This document shows positions 11,107-24,777 of a stretch of DNA of 64,000 bases, one piece after another. Where the stretch lies: assembly GCA_000750105.3 (NCBI GenBank), contig JPHH03000025.1, forward strand, positions 372,001-436,000, written 5' to 3'. The translations under genes were made by a program, and so were the position numbers. Under the pieces are notes generated by a model. It was not told the origin of the DNA and searched no databases. It saw only the letters and a program-made list of their open reading frames with translations. The stretch's first letter is position 1; each line of letters starts with the position of its first letter. The stretch comes from Tolypocladium sp. Sup5 PDA-1. Lineage: Eukaryota > Ascomycota > Sordariomycetes > Hypocreales > Ophiocordycipitaceae.

Positions 11107-12837
11107 ATGGCGTATTGGCAAAATCTCCCTTGGGAGATACAGCACAGTATCCTCAAGGCAGTGGCTCTGGATTACAACCACAAGACCGAGCCCTACGCCC
11201 GCGCGGGCTACGCCAGCGTTTGCAAAACCTGGCACCCCTTCTTCGAAGAGTTAAATTTCGAGCGACTCATCGTCGACTCGGAACGTCTCTTTGACCTTGA
11301 CAAAATGGTGCGCGGCAAGAAAAGGCAAAGGACAGAGGACATTCAGCATCTATGGCTTCGCATCAAGCTAGAGGAGTACGGCTGTGATGCTTGTCAGTCG
11401 GTGGAGGATGACACCACAATCGAGAAGTAAGGCTGAACCTGACGTCCTCTGCTCCTTTGCCCAATACCGACTATTTCTCTCCAACTGCAGCCTCAGCAGA
11501 TCATCCGTCCCATTTGGTTGCTGACTCTGGCACGCGGCACAGCAACCAGAAAATCTTTACCATAGCCCTCTGGAACCTATTGGCCATCATCTCGAAGTGG
11601 AAGATACCAAGCGACAGTCGAGGCCAGGGCCGACGAGGCCTGACCTTGGAACTTGGCATATACTCGCCCAGTGACTCGAAACACGTCTTTAGAGACTTCC
11701 GCCTAGAGGACGACTATCCATACCTGGCCGGCGAAGACTTGGACCGAGACTTCGCCGCGTATAAGCTTCGACAAACCAGAGGCTCCGAGTGCGATGACCC
11801 TTTTCACGGATGGGCCAATGGCCGCCAGGCAGTTCCGAGTCACGCGGCGAAAAGGAGATTGCTCGGGACACCCCTCATGCTAGACTTTAGCGACTTTGTC
11901 GGAGGACATCGACGACTTCCAAAAGCCAAGGTCGTCACAGGCCTGCTCATTCGTCGGCAGTATTATCGACACATCGACCCCAGCGTATTCTCCAAGCTCT
12001 TCACCGAGAGTTTTACCCGCCTTGAGATGTTCCGTCACGAATGGTGGCATGATGTTGACCCAGAGCTGCGTATCCGGTTCGAGCAAGGTATGTCAGATCA
12101 AGATTGTTTTCTAGCCACCATGTAGCCCATCAACTGCAGTTAAAGCTGCGGCTAACGCCTGGTTTTTTTTTTTTGCAGATTACGGGACGTTGATTTCGAC
12201 GTGCTTGCCACGTACAGTCCGACGGCTACACCTATTTGAAGAAGTCAGTCGTATTCTTCATTCGGGTGGAAACGCGGGGCCGGGACCGGTCAATCCTTCA
12301 TTAGGTATCATCCTATCACGGTCGAGCCGTTTCCTTGAGCAATTATCCGTTAGCTTCCTTGTTGAAGCCAAAGATTTCTTCTCCGAATTCACGCCAATCA
12401 AGCGGCTTAGCGGTGAGCTTGGAAAGGAGGCTTTCTGGGAGAACCTTCGGACGTTGGTTCTAACGTCTAAAGTATTGGGCCCGTGGAACAACGTTCGTAT
12501 GGGTGAACTACTATCAAACGCAGCGACTGCGGCGTGCTTCATGCCCAAACTGGAGACGATGGAGATATGGAATACCCAGGCGGCAGTCGGTTGTTTCTTT
12601 CGCTACAGTACCAAGGGCAAAGATTGTCAAATTACTTGGAGAGGCTCATGGGGCGAGGACGAGGTGCTCGACCCCCGCGTGATACAATGCTGGGAGGGTG
12701 TGGCAAATATGAGGGCAAAACGCCTTGTTGTAGTACATGGTGGATTGACAAGGCGCGGTATGCTTCGCCATTTGGAACTACGGAGACAAGTACTTCACGC
12801 GGTTTCAGATTACCAGTTGGAGTGGGAGTGGAAATAA
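11107..12837 (+). CDS. F-box-like domain protein of unknown function
   Basis: Three exons (11107..11426, 11543..12087, 12179..12837) give 507 residues. The N-terminus (residues 4-50, YWQNLPWEIQHSILKAVA...YASVCKTW) has the pattern of an F-box, the motif that docks onto Skp1 in SCF ubiquitin ligases. The rest is the long fungal-specific region that often follows such F-boxes, with blocks such as NNQKIFTIALWNLL and REQL-like C-terminal segments. Intron 1 (116 nt, GTAAGG...CAG) is in phase 2. The acceptor at 11541-11542 was chosen because it alone keeps the frame and restores the TIENNQKIFT block. Intron 2 (91 nt, GTATGT...GCAG) has a 12-T tract before its acceptor. This kind of gene is multicopy in Hypocreales, so its substrate cannot be guessed. 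Confidence 0.8.
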
Positions 12838-15828
12838 TGCACGAGACTAGGTTAGAAGGGCTTTATCACGTGGAGTAGTGGTGGGTGAGGTAGACTAAGG
12901 CTGTTGGCCTATCTACCTAGTCCGGTTCGTTATTGGCTCTCTCCCTCGCCAGCGCCGTCTCTTCAGTACTAATATGGAAGCAGGAATAGGCAGGCCTCGC
13001 TCTCCAGGTGGAGGATGAGCCCGTGCTCGAGCCGGTCTGAGAGGTCCGGGGCAAGCATGATTACCCGGCCAAGGAGCAGATGGTGGCTTCGGCCGATATA
13101 ATTCATCGTAAGAGCGTGGTAAGTTGCATCTGCATATCTACAAGTGCGCACTGGTTTGCAGACAGTCTAACTAAGGCACCTACCTGTCAGTAGCAATGCA
13201 TCTTCCTTCTGCGATTCTCGCGCCGACTTCCTACAACTGGACGACGTCCGATTGCGGCGGAAAGAGTTGTCAGCGGCGTGGACTGGCCGAGGTTTACCGG
13301 ATAGGGATCTCCGTATTTTTATAATAAACTGTCATCCCCGCTCAAGCAGCGCAGTAGACATCTGGGTATTGTCTTTGGGATGTGGGTAGTGATGGTGATG
13401 TTGGTGTGGAGGTGGAAAGAAGAGGCTTCGCAGCTCGACTGTTGGGGCTTCTAGTTGCCGTGGCAGCTTGGCAGCTGGCCAACAAGTATCTGAATGATAT
13501 CCGATAAGCGTCGTCCACGACGAGGGTCTCTCGGCATCTCCTGATGAGCTCATCCGAAACCGTCGACGATCCAGCCACAGAGCCTCATTGTCTTCATCTA
13601 GCCGAACTGCGGAGGACTGCGCAACTGGAGACCTGGACCGCAGGTTCAGAGAACGTCTCGTGTTTCAATTCTAATTCTTGACAGCATGCTCGTTACCCGA
13701 CGTCCGGAATCAATCGGCCAGCATTCTTGGGACCATCTGGACGCAGACGGGTGTTGTCCAGTCGTTGCTAGTTCATGCCAGGCCCCTCACCGAGGAGCAA
13801 GCAGTAACTCTGATAACCGCAAAGAGGTAAGATAATGGAGCTGTAGGGACAATACTACGCTCTTCTGCCAGGGTGAAGCACGAGGGCAGCCATCGAGACA
13901 TTGAAGTACCTCTGCCATGGCATTGAACGACTGCGCCTGACTTTGACGGCAAGGGCTTCTGGTTTGGAAAGGCAATATAACGGCCTCGGCGGGTTGGCAG
14001 CAATGGTGTTATGGATGGATCCAACATGGTCAAAAGGATGAAAAGGCACTCGTAACAGGATTCAACGTGTAAGGGGCAGGTCGGGCAGCCGTTGGCTGAG
14101 CCCCCACTGTATGTTGGTGGTAAAGCATCGTGTCTAGTAGTAAAGCAGACAAAAGGCAATACTATATGAGATCCCTACATACAAGTCCTCCCAGGCAGCG
14201 AGCAAAACATGACTGTTGGTCTGCAAATAGGCAGCAAGTCAGCAACATGCTGGATGTGGTTCCCAACCGCCGGTCGAGACTCAGGCTTCATCTTGGCAGC
14301 GCACAGGACAAAGGCTTCTGCTGAGCACAGCCTTCAGGCTGCCTGCCCAAGAACGACACATGGACCGAAGCAAAGAAGAGGCACGAACTATTCTCAGAAG
14401 TAGAACGGCTGACTCGTTGAGGTGCAGGACGCTATTACCTATCTGCGGTACACAAGGACGGTGAGTGGGAAGAGACACCCGGTTGTTCGGGGATCGGCTT
14501 TACAAGCCCGATGACGCAGCGTTACCTCGACGAAAGGCCACCATTTCTGCTTATGCTCCGTAGTTACGGAGTACAGAACAACGTCCTCCGTATTAGGAGG
14601 GGTCCCGGCCATGGCGCGTCTTGTTCGTGGCCTCAGCAGTTGTGTCGAGGCTGTCTTTCATTGCCAACCCACAGCCGTACCTTAAATTTCTCGTGGCTTG
14701 AGACTCTCCATGACTTCAGACCGGTTCGTCCCCCTGACGGCGCGACGCAAATACCGGCCCGTGACTTGCCATATGTCCAGGGCCCCAGCCCCCGGCTGGT
14801 ACCGGGCTGGTCATTCCTGTTAGAGCATCTGCGCACCCCCCACAGCGCCACAGGCTGCCGCATGGATGCACGGCTTGCGCAAGTTAGCGCATGCGCGTGG
14901 GCCAGCAGCCCCCTGGAAAAAACGTCGGCTGGGTCAGACGGCGCCTGGGATTGGCCGCGGAGATCGGGGTGCCGGCCACGCCTCAGGGCTCAGGGGAGCC
15001 ACGGGCCTCTAATAGCAGGCAGCCCTCCAGGGCTACGGATACAGCGAGGTGGATGGCAGGAAACAGGAGCAAACAGGAGAGAGGCCGAAACGGATGGCCA
15101 GCACCAACGTCGCGGGTCTGGTGTTCGTGCGTTCGGCAGCATCCATTATTAGGTGTTATTGCCCATCCCATCATCGTGGTATGCCCCTGGTCGTCACCTT
15201 CGTGACTGCTCGGGCTGCGCAGCTCAGCTCTGCCAACTAATCTCTCCAACCAACCCACCCGACCTCACGATCAGCAGTGGACGGCCAGTGCGATCGCGGC
15301 CCAGCCCAGCCCAGGGCAGTCCAGCGCTTCAGCCTCCTCCCGCTCCTCCTCCCTCTCTAGCCTCTCCCCTGAACTGACACCCCGTCTGGAATCCCACCCG
15401 ACCCCCCAAAAAAGGCGGCTGGCCAAATTTTTGGTCACCAACTGGCAACAAGGCATCCCATTCATCCATCCCCAGGTTGGGCCACCGATGCTTTCCCAGC
15501 CATCTCCAGACTCGAGCTCCGGTCCCCTTGCCCTTGCTTGTTGTCCCTCTGCATCCCGTCGTCCAGTCGGCTGGAATTGCTGAGGCGCCCGCCACCGCAG
15601 CTGCACCTCGTCTGGCCTGCGGAAGCTCTCCTCTCTCTCGCTCCCGTCACCCACCGTCGACGACGACGGCGACGACGAAATACGCAGCCCAGCATCGATC
15701 GCATCGCATCCACCACCTCCACCCTTCGACATCGACCCTGCCGCAAAGCATCGCAGTCGCCCAGACGAAAGACTCTTCAAGAGCGCGACGCCGCCCAGCA
15801 TCCGCCGCCGAGCGGCCCGTAGCCGACC
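12838..15828. other. Intergenic region between the F-box gene and the Kelch protein gene
   Basis: Almost 3 kb without a gene I can support. Several frames of 60-210 codons exist, but they lack introns, conserved motifs and consistent codon usage. An inverted repeat CTCCGTA/TACGGAG lies at 14556-14571. From about 15290 the plus strand becomes pyrimidine-rich, as expected for the 5' leader of the downstream Kelch gene. Confidence 0.5.
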
Positions 15829-18800
15829 ATGGCCTTTCTCTTCAAGTCCAAGAAGAGCCAGGACCGCGCATTGGCGAGTCGCGATGCCAACTCTGGCTCC
15901 CAGGGGTCCATCCAGAGCACCGGTGCTCGCATCCCCCGCGACGAAAAGGCCACACTCCAGCGCTCCACGCCCACTGGGAGCCTCAACTCCCTCGAGCACG
16001 ATGGTAGCGCCGCCGGGAGCCCCGACCAGGGACAGGGACACGCGCGCCGCGGAGGAAGCGTCGACAACACCCAAGTTCAACAGAGCGATCTGCCGGTAAG
16101 TGTCCCGCCACCCAGACAGAAGCGCTGCGAACAAGAGCAGCTGTCCTTGGAGCGAAGACAGTCCCTAACCACCGTCTCACAGCTTCGAAACGGACCGCAA
16201 CCAGCAAATCCTAATGCCTCGCTATACCCCTGGTCGCAACGGCGGCTGACCTACACCTCGTCGCATCCGAGCCCGTTCCCTCGATATGGCGCCGCAGTGA
16301 ATGCGACGTCATCAAAGGAAGGCGACGTCTACATGATGGGGGGCTTAATAAACAGCTCAACCGTCAAGGGCGATCTCTGGATGATTGAGGCGGGCGGTAA
16401 CATGGCTTGCTACCCGCTTGCGACTACCGCTGAAGGTCCTGGGCCAAGAGTCGGCCACTCCAGCTTACTCGTCGGAAACGCCTTCATCGTCTATGGCGGC
16501 GACACCAAGATTGAAGACTCGGACGTCCTGGACGAGACGCTTTATCTGCTAAATACCTGTAAGCGTTTGCGCCTTCCTGGGTCTCGTCGTTGGCACTTTA
16601 CTGACTGCGTCATCGAATAGCAACGCGACACTGGTCTCGTGCTCTTCCGGCTGGCCCCCGCCCGTCTGGGCGTTATGGACATTCTCTCAACATCTTGGGT
16701 TCCAAGATATACATCTTTGGTGGTCAAGTCGAGGGCTTCTTCATGAACGATCTCTCCGCCTTTGACCTCAATCAACTGCAGATGCCAAACAACCGGTGGG
16801 AGATTCTCATAAACGGCGAGACATCCCCAAAGGTTCCCGCCGCTCGAACAAACCATTCCGTCATCACATACAACGACAAGATGTACCTGTGAGTGTTCTT
16901 CTGGGCCTCCCCCATTGAGACACAAAGATTCGATGCTGACAAGAGCAGGTTCGGTGGTACCAATGGCTTCCAATGGTTCAATGACGTTTGGTGCTACGAT
17001 CCAGCCATCAACCTGTGGGAGCAGCTGGATTGCATAGGTTATATTCCCGCCCCGCGCGAGGGACACGCTGCTGCGCTCGTGGACGATGTCATGTACGTCT
17101 TCGGGGGTCGCACCGAGGAGGGCAGCGATCTGGGGGACCTTGCTGCATTCAGGATATCCTCGCGACGGTGGTACACGTTTCAAAACATGGGCCCCTCGCC
17201 CTCCCCTCGGTCTGGCCACAGCATGACGACGGTTGGCAAATCGATCGTGGTTCTCGGTGGCGAACCCAGCTCCGCCGCCGCCGCCATCAACGATCTGGGT
17301 ATACTCTACGTTCTGGATACGACTAAGATTCGATATCCCAACGATAGTCAGCAGGCTGCGCAGAAGGTGCCCCAGGCCCGGCGGCCGAGCGCTGAAGGAC
17401 AAAACACCCAATCACAGTCTCGAGACGGGTCGATAGGGCCTGCCGACCCTAGGAAAGCAATCGGCGTCCCGCTTGCCGCCAACAGCCCCCCGAATGGGTA
17501 CAAATCACCGCCGCCGGGTGCGGAGGCCAACGGTCCACCGAATCCAGGGGCCCCCGGAGCGCCGACGTCCAAGCTTCCTCGGGCCGCTGAGCTTCCTCGA
17601 GCCGCGGTCATCTCGAGTCCCGCCGGTCCTCCTCCAAAGGGGCCGACGCCCGCAAAGCCTACGGTTGACACATCTACCATGGGCCGAGCTCGCGGATTAT
17701 CTGCCGATCGTGCTGCTGCTACTGCATCGGGCTCTCCTCAAGCCAGGTCAGCCCAGTCTCCTATCAGCCGCGACATGGTAAACGAGGACGTTGCACCTGC
17801 CGTGAATGGTAGACGGACACCGACGCAGCCGGCCAGAGCAAGCTCCAAGCAAGAATCCGTTGCCGCTGAGCCGATCAAGGTCAAGCAAGAACCCGCCGCC
17901 GCTGAGCCGATCAGAGTCAGGCAGGTTCGCCATGGGCAGTCTCAGGGCTCCGCGGATAGCTCAACGGAGCCTGTGTTGAGGGCTATGCGGCCATCTTCTC
18001 CGCCTCCCCCGACCCGTCAAGGGAGTAACCCTCTCTCTAGACGCTCGTCAGGCCGCAACTCGCAAACCGTTGCCCTTCTCAAGGAGCTAGACTCTTCGCG
18101 GAATAGGAATGCGTGGTATGCATCGGAACTGGAGCTAGCCCGGAAGTCAGGATACGTCTCCGCCGCGACTTTGAGCCCAACCTTTGACGCCAAGGCCACT
18201 GAGACCTTTGACGACGAAGACCGCCCTCTCATCGAAGCTCTGCTAGCAATGCGAACCGAGCTGGCCAACGTCCAGAGCGCCGTGGACAAGCAAGCAGTTC
18301 TTGCCGCGAAGCAAATCGCCGAGGCAGAGAAGCAGCGTGATGCGGCCATCCAGGAAGCAGTCTACGCCAAGGCCAAGGTGGCCGCTCACATGGGCGGAAG
18401 CGCAAGCAGCACTCCCCAGCTAGACGGCGAACGAGACGAGTTCAGCGACAGGTCAGGCGAGATGAGTAAGAAGCTTGCCTCGGCCCTGCACCTTCAAAAG
18501 GACCTTCAATTGCAACTAGACGGCATGAGGGCCCAGCTGGAAGCCGAGAGAAAGGCTCGAAGACTCGCAGACGATACCACGGCTGCAGCCCAAAAGCGCA
18601 TGACTGACCTCGAGACCTACAAGCAGCAGACGTCGACAGAGGTGGAGCGACTAAAGGCAGAGCTGCATCTTGTACAGCGTGAAGCTCGCGAGCAATCCGT
18701 CTCTTGCGCGACAGCTGTCGCCGCGCTGGAGCTTCTCAAGATTGAAAAGGAGGACTTTGCTGCCAAGTACAACGACGCCATGGGCAACTCCAAGGATCAC

Positions 18801-20465
18801 AACGAAACATTCGAGTCCCTCCGGGGCGCTGTGATTGCATCTCAGGACGCTAGAGAACACCTGGAGAAGAAACTGGAAGAGGAGCGCCTCCAGAGAGAGA
18901 CGATTGAGACCAAGTTCAACAAACTCAAGGTCGAGCATGAGGCACGCACCACAGAACTCGTCGCCTCCACACAACGGCTTAGAGACGCTGAAGAACTGGC
19001 CGAGAAGCACGCCAACGAAGCGAGAACACACCGGCAAGTTGTCCTCTCCGGGCTCGACAAGATCTCCACTCGCGAGGTCTCCGATGCTAGTAAAGCGGAT
19101 TCTGAGCGCAGTGCTGCGCTCCAGAACCAGGTCAATGCCTCCAACGCACTGGTGAAGAAGTATCAGCAGGAGGCCGATGCGGCCGCTGACAAACTCCGGA
19201 GCGCCGAGGAGCGGATTGCAGGACTGGAGCAGTACCAAGAGCAATCAAGCCGAGAAGGGGTCGCCATAAGAAGACAGCTCCAGTCGTCGCTGAGGGAGGT
19301 CCAGAGCTTGCAAGCCGTGCATACCGACGTCAAGAACCGGTTGGCGGCCCAGCAGCTCGAGACAAACGCCATGACGGTCCAGCACAATGCGCTCAAGGAC
19401 ATTCTTAGCGAGCGAGGCATCAGTCCGACAAGTGCCGTGCGAGCCCGTGGTCTCACCAGCCCGCGCACCACCTCTCCCGAGCAGAATCGTTTGCGCGACC
19501 TTGAATCTCAGCTTGCTGGCGCCACCGCTGCGCACGAGGAGACCAAGCATGCATTCGCAGCTCAGGCACAGGAATCGGAAATGGCGTACCGTGAAAAGCT
19601 TTCACAGCTCGAGAGCGATTATCAGTCGGCCGTGCACTACGTCAAGGGAACCGAGAAGATGCTCAAGCAGCTCAAGGACCAGCTCTCCCGCTACAAGACA
19701 GACAATGGTCGCTTGAAGTCCGAAATCGAGGAGCTCGAGAACCGGCTGCAAGCAGGCGGCGAGAAGGCAGTCGCCCCAGTCGGTTGGGAAATCGAACGCA
19801 GCACCCTTCAGCAGAGGATCGAGGACCTCGAAGCCGAGCTGCACAGTTCAGGAGCCCAGCTAGAAAAGAGCCTCCACACCCTGAAGACGGAGCTAGCGGA
19901 GAGCAACCGGCGCCGGGACGAGGCGTTGAAGAGCAGTGAGGATGCTACCAGGAGTCTGGGTTCGCACCGCAAGGACCTCGAACAGCTCCAGTCCGAGAAC
20001 TCTCTTCTCGAGCAGCGCGCAACCGACGCGGAGCAAAAGGTCTCGCTGCTGCTTGACCAGGTCGAGCACTCGGTCGACAGCTATCGCCGTCGTAGCCGTC
20101 AAGCCCCTAGCTTGAACTCGGAGGCAGTTTCTGCGGCCTCCAATGGTCTTGGCTTGGGCCATACTCGAAACGAGAGCTCGGAAACGGAGAGCGCGTACGG
20201 CGGCAACGGCGTTGACAATAGGAATAGCGCCGCACTGGACAACCTCGCGAGCGAGCTGGAGACGCTGCGCAGCCACTGGGAGGCTACCAACAAGAACTAC
20301 CGACTCAGCACCAACTTTGACTTTGACCAGCCCGCCGTCAGCAAGAAGGACGACGACGGCGGTGCCGCTGGCCTCGGCCTGAGCGAGAGTCTGGCCGACT
20401 GGAGGAAGCGACTCGACACGGACGACCCGCACGCCGGCGCGGCGGACAAGACGCACCAGAGTTAA
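15829..20465 (+). CDS. teaA: Kelch-repeat cell polarity protein, Tea1/TeaA type
   Basis: Four exons (15829..16095, 16183..16558, 16621..16888, 16949..20465) encode about 1475 residues. In the family, Tea1/TeaA rides on microtubule plus ends and marks the growing tip of the cell or hypha. The start MAFLFKSKK is typical. Kelch repeats occupy residues about 130-430, visible as repeated Gly-Gly after hydrophobic strands (VYMMGGLI, FIVYGGD, IYIFGGQ, MYLFGGT, MYVFGGR, IVVLGGE). A Pro/Ser/Ala-rich linker follows, then about 750 residues of coiled coil rich in Glu, Lys, Gln and Leu from about residue 700. The three introns are 87, 62 and 60 nt and keep the frame. The convergent neighbour is SMC5. Tea1 versus Kel1 naming follows family resemblance only. 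Confidence 0.92.
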
Positions 20466-21202
20466 TTATGGATTTTGCTACGGGCATTCATGACACCACC
20501 ATATACCCCCACCACAACTTCATTTTCGTCGCTCAGGGGACCATGAGTTTTTTCGTGTTGTACATTCATCACGCTGTCCTCGACACCGGGGCGGGTCGGA
20601 GTTGGGGAAACTGAGTGCTGCTTTTCTTCGGGGGTTTTTTTTCGCCTTCTAGCTGCGAGCTCGACTAATATCCCTCGCTTAAATGTCTAAAATCTTGTTC
20701 TACCACCTCGTTTTTGTGTTGTTTTCCTGCCTTATCTCTATCTTTCTGTTTGCTGTTTATTTCTCTTTGCTGTTCAACTCGGCGACGTGTTTTTCGTCAG
20801 ATGGATGTTGCCGGGGGGGGGCAGCAGCACCAGCTTTGTCATGACACAACGCCCGCAGGTGCAGATGAGGGGTGGCAAGTGTGGGCTTGTTATTTTTACT
20901 GATGTGAGAAAGAAATCCATTCTTGTGCTTTTCATGTTGAAAAAGGGACCGCCCGCCTCTAGGGCTTGGTCGAATGATGAAATGAGTTGCTTGAGCTGAT
21001 GAATTGAACTTTTCTGTTGGTTTGCACGCCTCGTCCGCTTGTCTATGGAACTGATTGAATGCAACGCATTATACATGGCCCTCGAAATGGCCATGGGTCC
21101 TGAATTACTCTGTAAATGTCGTGACTCGTGAACCAGTGCCCCCTTGCTCTCCAGACGCCGTATCTACCAATCATCGCCATCGTCCTCCTTGGACCGCACG
21201 CC
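20466..21202. other. Shared 3' region between the convergent Kelch and SMC5 genes
   Basis: 737 bp between two stop codons of converging genes. It holds AT-rich and T-rich stretches (for example the T run around 20636) suitable for 3' end formation on both strands. No gene seen. Confidence 0.5.
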
Positions 21203-24200
21203 TCACGCCGCAAACCCCATCAGCCTCCGCTGCAGCGCCAGGCAGCGCGCAAAGTCGAGCTTCCTGCCCTCGCGGGGCATGTGCTCGCCGCTGGCGATGC
21301 ACAGCACGCGCATCTTGGGGTCGTAGCGCAGGCCTGTGAGCAGCTTGGGGGTGATGAGGAAGTACTGCGAGGTGTGCTCGCGGCAGGCAATCTCGACCAT
21401 GCGCTCGTGGACCATGCGCTCGTTGCGGGGGTCCATGCCCTGGTTGATCTCGTCGACGACGCGGAAGGGCGACTGGGCCATGGACTGCAGGGCCATGAGG
21501 TAGAAGATGGTCGAGACGGCGCGCTCGCCGCCGGATTGGCGGTGGGCCGTGAGCTGCTGGAGGGTTTCGTTCTCACTGGCGATGAGGTGTTAGTCGAGAA
21601 ACGGATGAAAAGGGGGGATAGAGTGCTTACCGGAACTTGACCATAATGTCCAGCGCCCACAGGTCAAAGTCGTCGTCCTTGTGGATGCGGACCTCTCCAG
21701 CGCAACTAATCTGCTCAAAGTTGTACGCAAACGCGTCGTTGATCCTGGAAACCAACTCGTCCAGCTGCGGCTCCCACTTGCCCATCAACTCGCCCAGCTG
21801 CTCGTTGAGGCCCTCGAGCTTCTCGTTGAAGTTATCCATCTTGCTCTTCAGGCGGTTAATCTCCTGCGCACGTCGCTCGAACTCGCGGATCACGTTAGGA
21901 TTGGCGGCATGTATGAGCTCGAGTTTGGCCTCCTCGGCGGAAATGTCCATGTCCAGCTCGTGGGGTGTCTTTCCGTCGGAGAGCTGCGTGAATAGCTCCC
22001 TCTTGCTCTCGTCATCCGCGAGCACGTCCTTGACTTCCTCGCCCAGCCGGCGGCCGGCCTCCTTGGCAAGGTTAACCTCGTTGGCAGCGGTCTGCACGTT
22101 CTGCTTCTCTTGATCAAGGCGCTCCATGAGGCTAGCACTGCGGTCCTTGAGGCCCTGGATGTCTGAACGCGCTTCGATGAGCCAGATCTGGGCTTCGAGG
22201 TGGCCTTGGTGCGCTTCTCGTATCCTGTCGATTAGTTTCTTGTGCTTGATGACGAGCTTCGCACGCTTCAGGGCCGCCTTGTCCCACTCATATTGTAGGT
22301 CCAGCATGCCCTTTCTCACATCACGCATGGCTTGTTCGTGCGATGCCTTGAGGCGTTCCTCGGATTCTGCCGGCTGTTAGCAGAATGCCCAGAAACACGA
22401 GGGGAGAAGGTGTCCTTGCCTATCTTCTCCGGCAGAGACTGCCACTTCTGGTACTCCCTTTGCAGAGCACTCTTCTCGCTTCTCAAGTCGTCCTGGGATC
22501 GCGTCAGCATATCCTTCCAGCTCGCACTAAAGGGCTCAATTTACTTACAATCTTTTTGCTAATCTCTGTTTTTTGGTCTTCAATGGCAGAGATTTTGTCC
22601 CTCAGTTCCTGGTTTTCGCCCCTCAGGATTTCAAATTCGCCTTTCTTTTCAACAAGTCGGCGACTGAGCTCCGCCTTTTCCTGGGAGTCGACGGGTTGGG
22701 ATGTCCAGAACCTGCCCGGCTGGATGTTCTTGCTGATTGTCGACATCGCCTGCGGGCCGTATTCTCTCCGACGCCGGACTGTGTACGAGTGCTTGCCGGC
22801 GGCCCACTGATTGACTTTGCCGCTGCTGACCAGCTGCTCATACTGGGCATCGTTGTGATCACGGAGAGCGACGCCAGACTGGTGGATCTGTTTCTGGGCG
22901 CAGAGCATTGCCAGGACTGGGGCAGGGCCATCGATATAATCCACAGCAAACCCATCAAGGCCGAGCGCAGCGGCTTCGGCACGGTCGATGGGGGGCTTAT
23001 AGGAGTCGCGGGAATTTGCGCATGTTCGGACGGTGACGGACAAGCTCATCACTCGATACAGCTGGTCTGTCAGCTTCTTGAGATCGGCCTTGGTCTGCGC
23101 AGTAAAGCACAAGAAGTCGTCCTGCTGGAGCAGTGCTTGTACTTGGTCCGAGTACCTCTCATCCTTGACGGAGCAGCTTATCATGGCCGGCCCAAAGACC
23201 TCTTTTTCAAACTCGCTCTGGTTCTCCTGCACCCATTCCCAGCCAGTGGCGGCTTCTGGGAAGTGCTTCTTCATAAAGTTTAGCTGCTGGCCTTGCTGAG
23301 TGTCGAAGGACTCAATTTCCGCCTGAATTGTACTTGTTTCCCGCTTCAATATCTTGGCTTTCCTGGCGACTGCATCTTGGTCAGTCGACAGCCGACGCTG
23401 CTCTGCTTCCAGCTCCCGCACGTTGTGCTCTTCCGCCCGCTATAGACCCAGCTGGTCAGTTCTGTGATGACGTTGACGAGGGTGCTGACGACTCACAATC
23501 TTTTGGTTCCAGTCAGCAGCATTAAAGTCCGAAGGCCGATTCTTGAGATCGGCCTGATACGAAGTGATCTTGGACCTCGATGCTGCCAACTCCTTCTTTT
23601 TGGCTTCGAAGCCCTTGCGCTCTGCATCCAGTCTGTTGTTCATCTCCTTGACATCGTCTGCAGCCTTTGCGACATCGTTCGCCATGCTAAGGGCCGCTCG
23701 CTCAGCGTCTCTCAATGCCTTTACTTTTCCAGGTATCGCGGCGTCGATCTGGCTGGCATATTCCTGTTTCTGGTTGACTGCCTCCAATGACGGCCCGCTT
23801 TCCTGCTCGAGGCGTCTCAGGGCCCTCTCAGCCTCCTTCTTTCGGTCTCGGGCTTCGGTGTACTTGGTCCGTGCTTCGGTGTATTTGGCTAGGACCAAGG
23901 CCGATTGAAGGTTCTTGACTCGTTCTTGGATTTCCTCGCGTTCCCGGATCCTATCCACGTCTGCTTGTAGGCCTTGCTGTCGGCTCTCGAGGTTCTTCAA
24001 GGACTCGGTATCGGTGTGAACCGCCTCGGCGAGACCCTTTTTGTCCTTGTGGAGATCTTGAAGTTGCTTCTGCCACCGCAGCATCTTCTCCGGCGCCGCG
24101 GCACGGAGTGTCTCGTGCAGCAGGTCAATCGGGGTGCAGCCAGCGAACTCGACCACCCTGTCTTGGGGCAGAAACTGGCAGAGGTTGTCTACCTGGATCT

Positions 24201-24777
24201 TGAGCGACTGCATCAGCCCCTGGATCGTCTTGTGGTTTGTTTCCTTGCCATTCAGCCACCATTTCTGACTATTCTGCTCGCGGCGGATCTGGACTCGGAT
24301 GATGTAGTTGGATCGGTCGTTGGGCTTCTTCTGCAGCTCGATCTCAATGGTCGCCGTGTCCTTGCCGTGCTTGACGAATTCCTTGACCGAGCCTGCTCGT
24401 CCCAGGTGCTTTGGGCTGTAGCCGAGGCCAAGACATATGGCGCAGACCAGCGAGCTTTTCCCTGTGCCGTTGGGCCCGATGACCATGTTCAGGTGAGGGC
24501 CGGGGAAGAACTCGGCCTTTTCATACGTGACGAAGTTCTCGACCTTGACGCGCACAATGGCGCCTGGATGAAAGTCGGTCATCACGTCGCCATTGGCGGT
24601 CCCATTCGGTCTTTCTGCGTTGGCACGGGAGGAAGTGGTGGCCTGTTCGCTGTCTGATTCGAGGTCCAGGCGCCGCCGTTTGGGCGTATCGGAGCCCTGC
24701 GAGGAGCGCGCAGCGTCGCTATCGTCGTCATCTTCGGACTCGGCGCGCCTCCGACGGCGAGATGTAGGACGCGCCAT
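21203..24777 (-). CDS. SMC5: SMC5, core ATPase of the Smc5-Smc6 complex
   Basis: Five exons (24777..23497, 23439..22549, 22492..22420, 22366..21631, 21575..21203) encode about 1117 residues. Smc5-Smc6 is the third nuclear SMC complex, acting in recombination repair and rDNA stability. The Walker A site is GPNGTGKSS (about residue 100). Two long coiled coils flank a hinge around residues 480-640. The ABC signature lies in HRQSGGERAVST and the Walker B in FRVVDEINQGMD. The N-terminus has a basic and acidic tract that may act as a nuclear signal. Introns 1, 2 and 4 are 55-57 nt GT-AG. Intron 3 (22419..22367) begins with GC instead of GT, and only this junction joins PEKI to ESEERLK in frame. Confidence 0.94.
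22367..22419 (-). other. GC-AG intron in SMC5
   Basis: A 53-nt intron with donor GCAAGG after the exon end ATAG, branch CTAAC and acceptor GGCAG. No GT donor nearby restores the frame with a plausible intron length. GCAAG is the usual context for GC donors. Confidence 0.8.
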
